IMG/VR virus record: IMGVR_UViG_3300043449_001450
Span: 1-29,341 of that record
Length of the DNA: 29,341 bases
Reading direction: 5' to 3' (one strand)
DNA from: a virus
Shown piece after piece: positions 1-7,029 of this stretch. Both the position numbers and the translations under genes were made by a program. Below the pieces are notes generated by a model, which worked only from the letters and a program-made list of their open reading frames with translations, searched no databases and was not told the origin of the DNA. Positions within the stretch are counted from its first letter, which is position 1. Every line of letters starts with the position of its first letter.

Positions 1-2
1 AT

Positions 3-287
3 AATGATTCTAAATTTTTAATAGCCCCATTATCAGGTAAAAGATATATTAAAAATACAAGTTTAGATTTATTCGTAATTCTTAACGATAGACGAGTTAG
101 TTTAACTAATCATGTTTATCACTATGATGTAAGACTACCTGAACGAGAATGGGATAGGTTAACAACAATGTATGATAACAAAACGGAAAAAATACGAATT
201 GATTTAGAAAATCAAATTAAATCCCAAATAAATTATTCTTTAACTACAATATTAGATAAAGTAAATAAATCTTTTGACCATCAATAA
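3..287 (+). CDS. hypothetical protein, C-terminal part, cut by the left edge
   Basis: An open frame enters from the left edge and runs 94 codons to a TAA at 285-287. No start codon is visible because the gene begins outside the window. The readable part is charged and fairly hydrophilic. It contains the stretch SGKRYIKNTSLDLFVILNDR and ends in a probable helix finishing NKSFDHQ. I do not recognise the family. The next gene starts one base after its stop, so the two are probably co-transcribed and end together at the hairpin at 533-560. The frame is open throughout and matches its neighbours in codon use, so I think it is real. Confidence 0.6.
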   Translation, partial: NDSKFLIAPLSGKRYIKNTSLDLFVILNDRRVSLTNHVYHYDVRLPEREWDRLTTMYDNKTEKIRIDLENQIKSQINYSLTTILDKVNKSFDHQ

Positions 288-288
288 T

Positions 289-534
289 ATGATTGAAAAT
301 AACGAAATCTACGGTAAATTATTTAATAAAATTGTATTACAAGATGAATCTCATTTAGAGGCTCTTTTAGATAGTATGGATAGAGAACGAGCAATTTATT
401 TGTTAGTGGAATCTGTTAGATATGCTTATAATATGAATGCTTACACAATAGGAGAGTCTGAGGTAATTTCTAAATGTATTCGAATATTAAGTAGGATTGA
501 TTCAGAAGACACCAAAGAAACTGATATAAATTAA
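289..534 (+). CDS. hypothetical protein, 81 aa
   Basis: I choose the ATG at 289, which directly follows the upstream stop (TAA T ATG). A TTG at 274 would overlap the previous gene and is less likely. The product is a small, mostly helical, acidic protein with the motif DSMDRERAIYLLVESVRYAY and no signal peptide or membrane segment. I do not recognise a family. It lies tail-to-tail with the minus-strand gene ending at 580, and the terminator between them serves both. It may be a small regulatory or middle-expressed phage protein, but nothing in the sequence shows that. Confidence 0.65.
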   Translation: MIENNEIYGKLFNKIVLQDESHLEALLDSMDRERAIYLLVESVRYAYNMNAYTIGESEVISKCIRILSRIDSEDTKETDIN

Positions 535-560
535 AAAAGACCGATTTCTCGGTCTTTTTT
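533..560. terminator. bidirectional intrinsic terminator
   Basis: A perfect 12-bp inverted repeat (533-544 with 549-560) has the GC core GACCGA/TCGGTC, a TTTC loop and A/T runs on both flanks, so it makes a hairpin plus U-tract in either direction. It sits between the convergent genes ending at 534 (+) and 580 (-). Confidence 0.85.
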
Positions 561-579
561 AATTTATAGTTTATTTTTA

Positions 580-1101
580 TTAACCTATTAATGCGCTAGC
601 ATCTCCACCTGCTTTACTTGTGTCGACACCTCCACCACCAGCCGCTGCGGCAGTTGATGTTTGAGTTGTTGCACCCGCAACTGTTGTTGTCGCAGTAGTT
701 GAACCTGCAACTGTAGTTGATGCGGTAGTTGAAGCCGAACCTGATGAAGAAGATGCAACACTTCCTCCCTCAAGAGCAGTCATAATTGCTCCTCGAGTTA
801 ATGGACCTATTACACCGTCTTCTTTTAATCCTAAGTTATATTTAGTGTTCAAAAGTTTTTGTACTTCAAGACCTGTCGCCTTTCTTGTAGTTTTAGTTGT
901 TGTTGAAGCAGCCGCAGTAGAGGTTGAAGCCGCTGCAAGAGTGGTTGTTGGTCCAACACTTACACTTTGAGTTCCACCCACAACAAAGTCTTGAACTTCA
1001 CCTTCTTCATTTATGTATTGCTCAGAAATAACTTTACCTCTTCTATACCCAAAAAGGTATTTCATCTCGTTAATATTATTTAATATATCTTGGTTTTTCA
1101 T
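580..1101 (-). CDS. Ala/Thr-rich protein with peptidoglycan-binding-like domain and cleavable-looking N-terminus (173 aa)
   Basis: The N-terminus (residues 1-27) is a short helical segment ending KVISE, followed by Gln28. This fits the (I/L)-x-E site cut by T4-type prohead proteases. Residues 78-110 resemble a peptidoglycan-binding type 1 repeat, with the signature DGVIGPLTR. The rest is low-complexity Ala/Thr/Ser, including VAGSTTATTTVAGATTQT, and a Gly-rich tail. There is no signal peptide or membrane segment. It is the last of three adjacent genes of similar design (also 1122-1556 and 1575-2729), which points to duplication and divergence. A virion or internal-head protein that touches the cell wall during entry is a reasonable guess. 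A structural linker protein is the alternative. Confidence 0.7.
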   Translation of the reverse strand: MKNQDILNNINEMKYLFGYRRGKVISEQYINEEGEVQDFVVGGTQSVSVGPTTTLAAASTSTAAASTTTKTTRKATGLEVQKLLNTKYNLGLKEDGVIGPLTRGAIMTALEGGSVASSSSGSASTTASTTVAGSTTATTTVAGATTQTSTAAAAGGGGVDTSKAGGDASALIG

Positions 1102-1121
1102 TGTTGTATAATTTTATTTTT

Positions 1122-1556
1122 TTATAACCCCATGGCATTTTTAAATGCTCTTTTACATTTTCTAAACTTATTATTTGTTTTATTTGTACCACATGCGGTG
1201 TCCAAAGTAGTTGCCCCTGCAACAGGTACTTCAGAAAACGTAGAAGTATTTGCAGGTTTTGTAGTTGCTGCCGCTGCCACAGTTGTTGTTTGAGTTGTTG
1301 CCGCTGCCACAGTTGTTGTTTGAGTTGTTGCCGCTGCCACAGTTGTTGTTTGAGTTGTTACATCAGCCGCAGGTTTTCCACCTATTTTAGCCAATATTGC
1401 CGAAATCGTTTTTGGACCAAGACTACCATCAGCTTTAACACCTACCGCAGTTTGGATTGACATAACATCTTTATCTGCTTCATTTAAAAACATAAGTGAA
1501 TTATGTTTAGATAAAATGTGTCTTCTTTCTTCTTCAGTTATTATAAGTTTTTTCAT
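1122..1556 (-). CDS. peptidoglycan-binding-like protein with 10-aa tandem repeats and prohead-type N-terminus (144 aa)
   Basis: Residues 1-26 form an amphipathic N-terminal module (KKLIITEEERRHIL) ending FLNE26, followed by Ala27. The (I/L)-x-E|A pattern is the same as at the capsid protein's predicted maturation site. Residues 33-58 are a peptidoglycan-binding-like repeat with VKADGSLGPKTISAIL. Three exact copies of TTQTTTVAAA follow, then a short Cys-containing basic C-terminus. No signal peptide is present. The N-terminal module closely matches that of the neighbouring 384-aa protein, so the two share ancestry or targeting. I infer a packaged or structural virion role. The enzyme-free, linker-rich layout argues against a stand-alone lysin. 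Confidence 0.72.
   Translation of the reverse strand: MKKLIITEEERRHILSKHNSLMFLNEADKDVMSIQTAVGVKADGSLGPKTISAILAKIGGKPAADVTTQTTTVAAATTQTTTVAAATTQTTTVAAAATTKPANTSTFSEVPVAGATTLDTACGTNKTNNKFRKCKRAFKNAMGL
1269..1358. repeat. three 30-bp tandem repeats inside the 144-aa gene
   Basis: Three consecutive 30-bp units (1269-1298, 1299-1328, 1329-1358) share the core CCGCTGCCACAGTTGTTG and encode a 10-residue Ala/Thr repeat on the minus strand. The units are practically identical at DNA level, so the array is young and likely to vary in copy number between relatives. Confidence 0.9.
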
Positions 1557-1574
1557 AATACTTTTAATATTTTT

Positions 1575-2729
1575 TTATTTAATTCCTAATTTTGCTTTAA
1601 CACCTGATTTAGTAGCGTCATCAAAAACACCTGTTTCTGCAACTCCAATTATTTTTTGGATTTGTTTAATGTTAGATGTTGTCACAGGACTAGGACCTGA
1701 TGGTTTTGCCGCGGTATTTGTTGTTCCTGTAGTCTTAGTTGACGCACCTGTCGCGGCTCCTGATGCTGAAGGAGACGCTGCGGCACCCGCTGCAATACCT
1801 GCTAAAGCAGCGACCTTAGAGTCAACAGTGAGTTTTACCATTGGTAAAAGTTGTACAGGTGTTGTACCTCCTTTACTAATTACATTTATCTTATCGATGG
1901 CTTGACCTGCGTATTTACCATTGTAATCAGAAAATTTAAAATAATATTTATTTGCAAATGTAATTGGGTATCCTCCATTAGAACTATAATTTTTAAATAT
2001 AACCCAATTATTCCACCACATATTTCCTTTACCGTCAAGTTTAACATCTAAACCAATACCTTTTAATTTTTCCATTAAAGCGTTAAAATATCTATTTGGG
2101 TCATTTGTAGTACCCCCCCAATTAGTATCTGATGCTGGGGCGGCCGCCTTACCGCCACTTGATTCAACTTTTTTCGATAATTCTTCAGTTTTTCTTTTAG
2201 CCGCTAATAATGGTTGGTATACATACTCATTCCATTCAGAGTCAGTGTCAATATCTCCATCTAAGTCACCTAATAACGTATAACCAGGATAATTTTCTTC
2301 ATATCTTTTAATAACCGCACATAAATCAGGAATTGTGGCAATTTTAGATAAATTTGATTTAATCGCATCTTCATCTGTACCATTCCAAACTCTAACCGCG
2401 TCATAAACACCTTTAGCAATACCGTCTAAAGTTCCTCCTGCCATTGTTGATTTACCAACTTCACTACTCTTCTTACAAGCATTAAAGATGGCTTCAACCC
2501 CTTTGTAAGAACCTCCAGAACCTCTTAAGTATCCTATGGCACCACCAATCAATGCCCCTGGTATTGCACCAACTCCACCAACATACGCACCAATTGCGGC
2601 ACCTGCCGCCGCACCAGCACCAACAGACCCCAAATCATTTTCTGATAAGTATTGTCTTGATGTTGCGTTTTCATGAAGTTTTAATATTCTTTCTTTTTCT
2701 TCTTCGTTTAAGAAATATAGTTTTTTCAT
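1575..2729 (-). CDS. multidomain protein: prohead-type N-terminus, glycine zipper, annexin-like repeat, peptidoglycan-binding-like C-terminus (384 aa)
   Basis: Residues 1-30 (NEEEKERILKLHE, ending YLSE30) repeat the N-terminal module of the 144-aa neighbour and end in a (I/L)-x-E site. Residues 36-70 are a Gly/Ala zipper (AAGAAIGAYVGGVG) of the kind that packs helices in membranes. Residues about 106-178 resemble an annexin-type repeat: WNGTDEDAIKSNL, then an LxxLIKRYEENY-like helix and an LLGDLDGDI segment. The middle (about 205-290) is an unknown Trp/Asn/Tyr-rich domain, then Ala/Thr linkers, then a C-terminal peptidoglycan-binding-like repeat (residues about 350-384). There is no signal peptide. 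Glycine zipper, annexin-like and wall-binding parts together suggest contact with membrane and wall, perhaps after ejection from the head. The domain calls are by eye. Confidence 0.68.
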   Translation of the reverse strand: MKKLYFLNEEEKERILKLHENATSRQYLSENDLGSVGAGAAAGAAIGAYVGGVGAIPGALIGGAIGYLRGSGGSYKGVEAIFNACKKSSEVGKSTMAGGTLDGIAKGVYDAVRVWNGTDEDAIKSNLSKIATIPDLCAVIKRYEENYPGYTLLGDLDGDIDTDSEWNEYVYQPLLAAKRKTEELSKKVESSGGKAAAPASDTNWGGTTNDPNRYFNALMEKLKGIGLDVKLDGKGNMWWNNWVIFKNYSSNGGYPITFANKYYFKFSDYNGKYAGQAIDKINVISKGGTTPVQLLPMVKLTVDSKVAALAGIAAGAAASPSASGAATGASTKTTGTTNTAAKPSGPSPVTTSNIKQIQKIIGVAETGVFDDATKSGVKAKLGIK

Positions 2730-2748
2730 AACAATATTGTTTTATTAA

Positions 2749-2756
2749 ATAAATAT
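2749..2756 (-). promoter_or_regulatory. ATATTTAT motif upstream of the 384-aa gene
   Basis: The minus strand reads ATATTTAT 19 bases before the ATG at 2729. This is one instance of a motif that recurs before late-strand genes; see the finding on this motif. Confidence 0.45.
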
Positions 2757-2766
2757 CATGTAGTTT

Positions 2767-2793
2767 AAAAAAAAATGGGGAATTAATCCCCAT
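2767..2793 (-). terminator. intrinsic terminator at the end of the CUB/GEVED gene
   Basis: A perfect 7-bp inverted repeat, ATGGGGA/TCCCCAT (2775-2781 with 2787-2793), is followed on the minus strand by a run of T residues. It lies just after the stop codon at 2798. Confidence 0.8.
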
Positions 2794-2797
2794 CTTA

Positions 2798-4825
2798 TTA
2801 ATAGTTTATTATTTTTCTTGAGGTGTTATCATCGTAAACTTCAAATATTACACCTTTTGTATTTCTATCCACTTCTTGACCCATTAGGTTAACATACTTG
2901 ACCACTTTTTTAAATGTTTTTGAATTATCCAATGATATTGGTCCATATATTTTATATTGACCGTCATAATCCATTTGAATTAATCTGTAATAATGTATTG
3001 TAAATTCTTTAAATGAATCTAAATAACTATAGTTCATTGTGCTATTACTATTTCCTGAAGACAATCTTGTACCAACGTATTCCCAATTTTCACCGTCAGT
3101 ACTTCTTTCAATTTTAAAATAATTGGAGTTATGTTCAGATGCGGTTGACCATTTTAATGAATTAAAGGATGGGTATTCATAACCATCAAAATAAATTAAT
3201 TCTACAGGTAGGGCAACAGGATTTGAAAGTCTAACAGTATATTCTTCAATCTCACCATAACCATAACCTGTGGTATAATAAGCATCGTTTGATGGTGTTA
3301 CTCCCCAAGCTGATAAAACTCTCATTAAAAAGTCACCTGTTGCAGCATCTGATGGTATTGTAATTAATTGTGATGTTGAATTTGCTGGGGCTTTTTGTAA
3401 AACATTTTCAGTTGTTTGAAAAGTACCATCACCATTATAGTCAATCCATGCGGCATATCCTTGACCTGACTGAAAAGTATTTGTTGCGGTAACACTTAAT
3501 TGATATGGTTCTCCTTTTGTTAACTCAATAACTTGAGAAGTAAAATCTTGATAAGCATCTCCATCGTTTGTGGAAGTGTTATTAATATTACCAAATGTTA
3601 CATTTGATATATAATCTCCATCATCGATTCCTGTTGAATATGTTGATGCGTTTCTTAAATTTACACTAACAACATTACTTAAACCTGAAGGGCAATTACC
3701 ATTTTTAGATGTTGTTCTAAACCAAATTTGTGTTTGTTGTACATTCATTCTAATACTATATGGGTTTGCAGGATTACTTGTTGACCCCGCAACTGTTGTA
3801 AAATTATTAAATGACCACTCAATCAAGGTAATATTTCCTTCGTTACCACTTGTTGTTAATGTTGTTGCATCATTAACTGTAGTATTTGATTTTGATGAAG
3901 TAATTGTTCCACCATTTGTTGGTGTTGTACAAACTGTAACCGATGTTATATTAGTAGCAAACCCACCCCAAGTACCGACATTAGAAATATCGGTTGTCCA
4001 TCTAATTGTAAGTTGTCCTGAAGCATTTTCTGCAGTTACATTAGGTGGTATTGTTGTACCATTAAGTGTTGCAAGTAATGTTGATGAGGTATTTGGACCA
4101 TCGTAAATGTATAGATAATCATAATTTGTTTCTAAATCCATTTGAGTGAATTGTAGTTGTAATTTTTTTGTATTATCTGAAGGGGTTAATGTAATTGTTC
4201 TATTTAAACTATTTGAATACCCTCCTAACGCAGGTCCTGCAGGTCCTACATCATCAGTTAATGTATAAGTAAATGATGAGTTAAGAGTTTGAGAACAATT
4301 ACCTAACATAGGTATTAATGTATTTTCACTTGATACTGTAGATGTTAATCCTAAGTCATCCACATATCTTTCATGAGAACCTGTACCACTTCTTGCATCA
4401 ACTAATCTAATATATACGTTTGTTAAACCTAACGCTCCGATGTTTAATGTATATTGTTGGTATGTTGTAGTAACTGTAGTAATAGACCCCCTTGTTGTCC
4501 AAGTTGTATTATCAGGTGACGTTTGTATATTTAAAACCCAAGCAGTTGTATTTGTACTTCTTCTATACCAAAATGTTAATACACCAGGATTTGAGATTAG
4601 TGGTGTTCTTAAAACATCATTTGTGGCGTTAAAAGTCGCATGATTCGTACCTGTACGATTTGGTGTGGTTAAAAAAGACATTGATGTTCCAGCCCAAGTA
4701 CCTTTTTGTGTTGGTAATGATGAACTAAAACTTTCGTAAAGAAAGTATTGGTTACATTGTGAGAACAAATTGAAACTTGTGATTAAATAAATCACAAAAA
4801 AAATCAAAATAAAAATTTTTTTCAC
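2798..4825 (-). CDS. secreted surface protein: signal peptide, CUB-like, GEVED-like and T9SS-like C-terminal domains (675 aa)
   Basis: Residues 1-22 are a classic signal peptide ending NLFS, with Gln23 next, matching the Bacteroidota habit of Gln at +1 after signal peptidase I. A jelly-roll-like region (about 28-165) is followed by a CUB-like domain (about 176-298, with DYLYIYDGP and GWGGFAT-like features), an Ig-like linker, and a GEVED-type domain (about 403-533: AAWIDYNGDGTF ... GYGEIEEYTV). An ALPVELIYF module (about 538-632) comes next, a sequence common just before T9SS tails. The C-terminus has NLMGQEVD and ends TSRKIINY, like a type A sorting domain. The start codon appears to be GTG. 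Export to the host surface is the best reading. A tail adhesin is less likely given the signal peptide. Confidence 0.82.
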   Translation of the reverse strand: MKKIFILIFFVIYLITSFNLFSQCNQYFLYESFSSSLPTQKGTWAGTSMSFLTTPNRTGTNHATFNATNDVLRTPLISNPGVLTFWYRRSTNTTAWVLNIQTSPDNTTWTTRGSITTVTTTYQQYTLNIGALGLTNVYIRLVDARSGTGSHERYVDDLGLTSTVSSENTLIPMLGNCSQTLNSSFTYTLTDDVGPAGPALGGYSNSLNRTITLTPSDNTKKLQLQFTQMDLETNYDYLYIYDGPNTSSTLLATLNGTTIPPNVTAENASGQLTIRWTTDISNVGTWGGFATNITSVTVCTTPTNGGTITSSKSNTTVNDATTLTTSGNEGNITLIEWSFNNFTTVAGSTSNPANPYSIRMNVQQTQIWFRTTSKNGNCPSGLSNVVSVNLRNASTYSTGIDDGDYISNVTFGNINNTSTNDGDAYQDFTSQVIELTKGEPYQLSVTATNTFQSGQGYAAWIDYNGDGTFQTTENVLQKAPANSTSQLITIPSDAATGDFLMRVLSAWGVTPSNDAYYTTGYGYGEIEEYTVRLSNPVALPVELIYFDGYEYPSFNSLKWSTASEHNSNYFKIERSTDGENWEYVGTRLSSGNSNSTMNYSYLDSFKEFTIHYYRLIQMDYDGQYKIYGPISLDNSKTFKKVVKYVNLMGQEVDRNTKGVIFEVYDDNTSRKIINY

Positions 4826-4838
4826 TATTGTGTTTTTT

Positions 4839-4873
4839 AAAAAAAGATTCCCCTATATAATAAATATAGGGGA
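4839..4873 (-). terminator. intrinsic terminator between the 32-aa gene and the CUB/GEVED gene
   Basis: A perfect 9-bp stem, TCCCCTATA/TATAGGGGA (4849-4857 with 4865-4873), has a 7-base loop and is followed on the minus strand by seven T residues. It would end transcripts from the protease unit (6812 to 4936). The loop and its edge include one copy of ATATTTAT (4860-4867), 34 bases before the next start, so termination and re-initiation signals may overlap here. Confidence 0.75.
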
Positions 4874-4935
4874 CTTATCTTTTAATCAATACATCAGTAT
4901 GTGTAAATTTTCATTTGAGGGGAATCATTTTATAT

Positions 4936-5034
4936 TTACACGGTCTGAGTGATTATTTTTACCATCATCATAACTGAAAACGTTACTCCAGTTATTAATG
5001 TTGTTAATATTATGTTAAAAAAGTTATCTTTCAT
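4936..5034 (-). CDS. 32-aa single-span membrane peptide
   Basis: The ATG overlaps the stop of the 112-aa gene in an ATGA arrangement (5031-5034), which usually means translational coupling. The peptide starts MKDNFF, has one hydrophobic segment from about residue 5 to 28 (NIILTTLITGVTFSVMMMV), and ends TQTV. It is too short to identify by family. The overlap, the shared transcription unit and the clean membrane segment make it credible. Its position next to exported proteins could suit a small membrane helper, a holin-like or an exclusion peptide, but none of these is shown by the sequence. Confidence 0.55.
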   Translation of the reverse strand: MKDNFFNIILTTLITGVTFSVMMMVKIITQTV

Positions 5035-5369
5035 TTTATTAATATTTTATGACCAAAAAACGCACTTAAAATTTCATCATCACTTTCTTTTATTAAATCA
5101 TTTTTTGTAATTTCTAAAATTTCACATAATGAATTTGAGTTATTAATTATATCACAAGACTCCACTTTAAATTTTTGTATTTTTTTTATCATTTCTAACG
5201 TTAATTCAATATCCTTTATCGATTTGTTATTAGATTTATCTGAGAAATCACCTATTTCCTTTAAAAGGTCATTTATAACATCCCAACAATGGTCATTTAC
5301 CATTTTACAAACTCTTTCTTTCGCTTCTGTTAAATTAACTTCGATTCTCATTTTTATTTTTGTTCCCAT
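5031..5369 (-). CDS. hypothetical helical protein, 112 aa
   Basis: It starts 12 bases after the stop of the subtilase gene and overlaps the following 32-aa membrane peptide by 4 bases, so the three form one unit. The product looks all-helical and cytoplasmic, with four Cys residues and LTLEMIKKIQKF as its most regular helix. There is no signal peptide, unlike both large neighbours. An in-frame Met at residue 7 is an alternative start. I do not recognise the family. A role tied to the protease or the membrane peptide is possible from position only. Confidence 0.7.
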   Translation of the reverse strand: MGTKIKMRIEVNLTEAKERVCKMVNDHCWDVINDLLKEIGDFSDKSNNKSIKDIELTLEMIKKIQKFKVESCDIINNSNSLCEILEITKNDLIKESDDEILSAFFGHKILIK

Positions 5370-5381
5370 TTAATTGGTGTT

Positions 5382-6812
5382 TTAGCCCTTATAAATTCTT
5401 TTAACAATAACACCTCTATCTATAATATAATAAATACCAGGTAATGCGTTGTCTAAATTAGTCACTTTACCATTTACATCAATTACAATGGTGTCACCAA
5501 AACCTTCAGATAATTCTTTTTGTCCTTTATCCCATCCGTAGTGATTTCCATTCCCACCCTGATTTCCACCACCTTGACCAGGATTAGAAGAGTCAACTCC
5601 ATCCTCATCATTCCCATGACCATTATTTCCATCATTATTAGATAAGTCAATTAAGTTTTGAACCATTCTTAATGCCTCACCTGAGTTTAATCTACCTGAC
5701 CCTATTTTACCAACATAATTTGGATTTAGTAAATCGATATTAGTCGCACTAACTCTTAGAATTGAATCTATTTCGTCATTTGTTAAATCTTCTTTTAATG
5801 ATAACATTAATGCGACTGTTCCTGTTACATATGGTGTCGCGAATGATGAACCACTTGAGTATGTATACCATCCTGGTGCGGGTGTTAAAGGTACGTTATG
5901 TCCAGGAGCACATAAATCTACAGAAGAGTTTGTTTGGTGTCTTGTAGATGGATTACCTATTACTTTTTCAATATTGTCTTGACTACCTACACTTGTCACC
6001 GCAAATACGTGATTATATGATGACGGATAAACTAAAGCGTCAGGATTACCACAAGTCGAACCATTTCCCGCTGCCGCAACAATAAACGTTCCGTTATTAT
6101 ATATTTCATCTATTACTTGTTGTGCATATATGTTAAAACTACAACTAGATGCCCAAGATAAATTAATAACTCTTGCCCCATTATAAGAAGCGTTTAACAT
6201 ATCATTATAATTCATTCTAAATAAATTAAGTGTTGTATTATAACCTATTGATGAGATACCAATAGAGTTATTTGTGTTTCCTGCAACTATTGTTGCCACG
6301 GCCGTACCGTGTGTTCTTGTTGCGGTGTTTGTGTTGTCATAATAATTAATTTTACCGTTCAGTTCTTCGTGGGTATTATAGTAATTTTGGTCAGAAATTG
6401 CCACGTTTAGATTGGGATTACCCGTTGTGTATGACCATGCAGTTTGGGCGTTTATTAAATCTAAAGCCCAATTATTGGAAAATGTCGTTGTGTAGTCATT
6501 TGGTAACTCTAATGTTTCGTAAGTTGGTGCGTATTCAATACCTTTTAAACCTTCTACTCTATGTAGAGATGTGTATAAATCTACGATGTTACAATCACAA
6601 GTAAATTCATATACATTTTGTAATGACTCTTGTTTTGAAAATGGGAAGGCTTTTGTGTAAACTAAGTCAGTTTTTAATGTGGTTAGTACTGTTTGTAATT
6701 CTAATTTATTAACATCTTCTACTGTTACCCATACTGAACCTTTTTGTGCGAAAGATACTACAGTTAATAAACTAATTAGTAAAGTTGAGATTGTTGTTTT
6801 TAATTTTTTCAT
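5382..6812 (-). CDS. secreted subtilisin-like serine protease (S8) with T9SS-like C-terminus (476 aa)
   Basis: The signal peptide spans residues 1-22 (ends VVSFA, then Gln23). Residues about 24-100 are a short prodomain-like segment. The S8 catalytic set is complete: Asp141 (AISDQNYY), His168 (THGTAVATIVAG), Asn250 of the oxyanion hole (AAAGNG) and Ser323 (SGSSFATPYVTG). A Gly/Asn-rich linker (about 390-425) leads to a C-terminus ending GIYYIIDRGVIVKRIYKG, which resembles a Bacteroidota T9SS sorting tail. The host would therefore be expected to export it and possibly anchor it on the surface. Two inverted repeats lie in the 170 bases upstream, one abutting the start codon. A virion-borne protease is the alternative, but the signal peptide argues against it. 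Confidence 0.88.
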   Translation of the reverse strand: MKKLKTTISTLLISLLTVVSFAQKGSVWVTVEDVNKLELQTVLTTLKTDLVYTKAFPFSKQESLQNVYEFTCDCNIVDLYTSLHRVEGLKGIEYAPTYETLELPNDYTTTFSNNWALDLINAQTAWSYTTGNPNLNVAISDQNYYNTHEELNGKINYYDNTNTATRTHGTAVATIVAGNTNNSIGISSIGYNTTLNLFRMNYNDMLNASYNGARVINLSWASSCSFNIYAQQVIDEIYNNGTFIVAAAGNGSTCGNPDALVYPSSYNHVFAVTSVGSQDNIEKVIGNPSTRHQTNSSVDLCAPGHNVPLTPAPGWYTYSSGSSFATPYVTGTVALMLSLKEDLTNDEIDSILRVSATNIDLLNPNYVGKIGSGRLNSGEALRMVQNLIDLSNNDGNNGHGNDEDGVDSSNPGQGGGNQGGNGNHYGWDKGQKELSEGFGDTIVIDVNGKVTNLDNALPGIYYIIDRGVIVKRIYKG

Positions 6813-6813
6813 T

Positions 6814-6850
6814 TCTATTGGTTTGTTTTGTTATTTTCTACACCAATAGA
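6814..6850 (-). promoter_or_regulatory. hairpin abutting the subtilase start codon
   Basis: A perfect 9-bp inverted repeat, TCTATTGGT/ACCAATAGA (6814-6822 with 6842-6850), has a 19-base spacer and ends one base before the ATG at 6812. In the mRNA it would form a stem next to the start codon, so it could control initiation, or it may be a protein operator. Confidence 0.45.
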
Positions 6851-6920
6851 TAGGTTAAATACAACCTAAAAGTTAGTTTTTAAGTACCCTAAAAAGGTCA
6901 CTTTACAGAATAGAATCCAT

Positions 6921-6968
6921 ATCTAAGTAAGTGGTTTTTTGTATATAATTAGTAGTTATTACTTAGAT
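6921..6968. repeat. 10-bp inverted repeat in the intergenic region before the subtilase
   Basis: ATCTAAGTAA at 6921-6930 is exactly mirrored by TTACTTAGAT at 6959-6968, 28 bases apart. It lies in the 217-base gap between the capsid gene terminator and the subtilase start. It may be an operator pair or a large-loop hairpin. The rest of the gap holds no credible gene. Confidence 0.45.
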
Positions 6969-6980
6969 TTTATAAAATAA

Positions 6981-7009
6981 AAAAGGTCAGAGAATTTCTC
7001 TGACCTTTT
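6981..7009. terminator. intrinsic terminator after the major capsid gene
   Basis: A 9-bp GC-containing stem, GGTCAGAGA/TCTCTGACC (6985-6993 with 6997-7005), is flanked by A4 and T4 extensions and gives a U-tract on the minus strand. It lies 20 bases after the capsid gene stop. Confidence 0.85.
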
Positions 7010-7029
7010 CTTTATTTTGAGTTTGTTGA

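Noticed and set aside
1262-1358. Regular 30-bp direct repeats that could suggest a small CRISPR array
   Set aside because: The units are contiguous with no unique spacers, and they encode an in-frame 10-residue Ala/Thr repeat.
2798-4825. Tail-fibre or receptor-binding protein for the 675-aa gene
   Set aside because: The domain content could suit an adhesin, but a signal peptide with Gln at +1 and a T9SS-like tail fit export by the host, not assembly on a virion in the cytoplasm.
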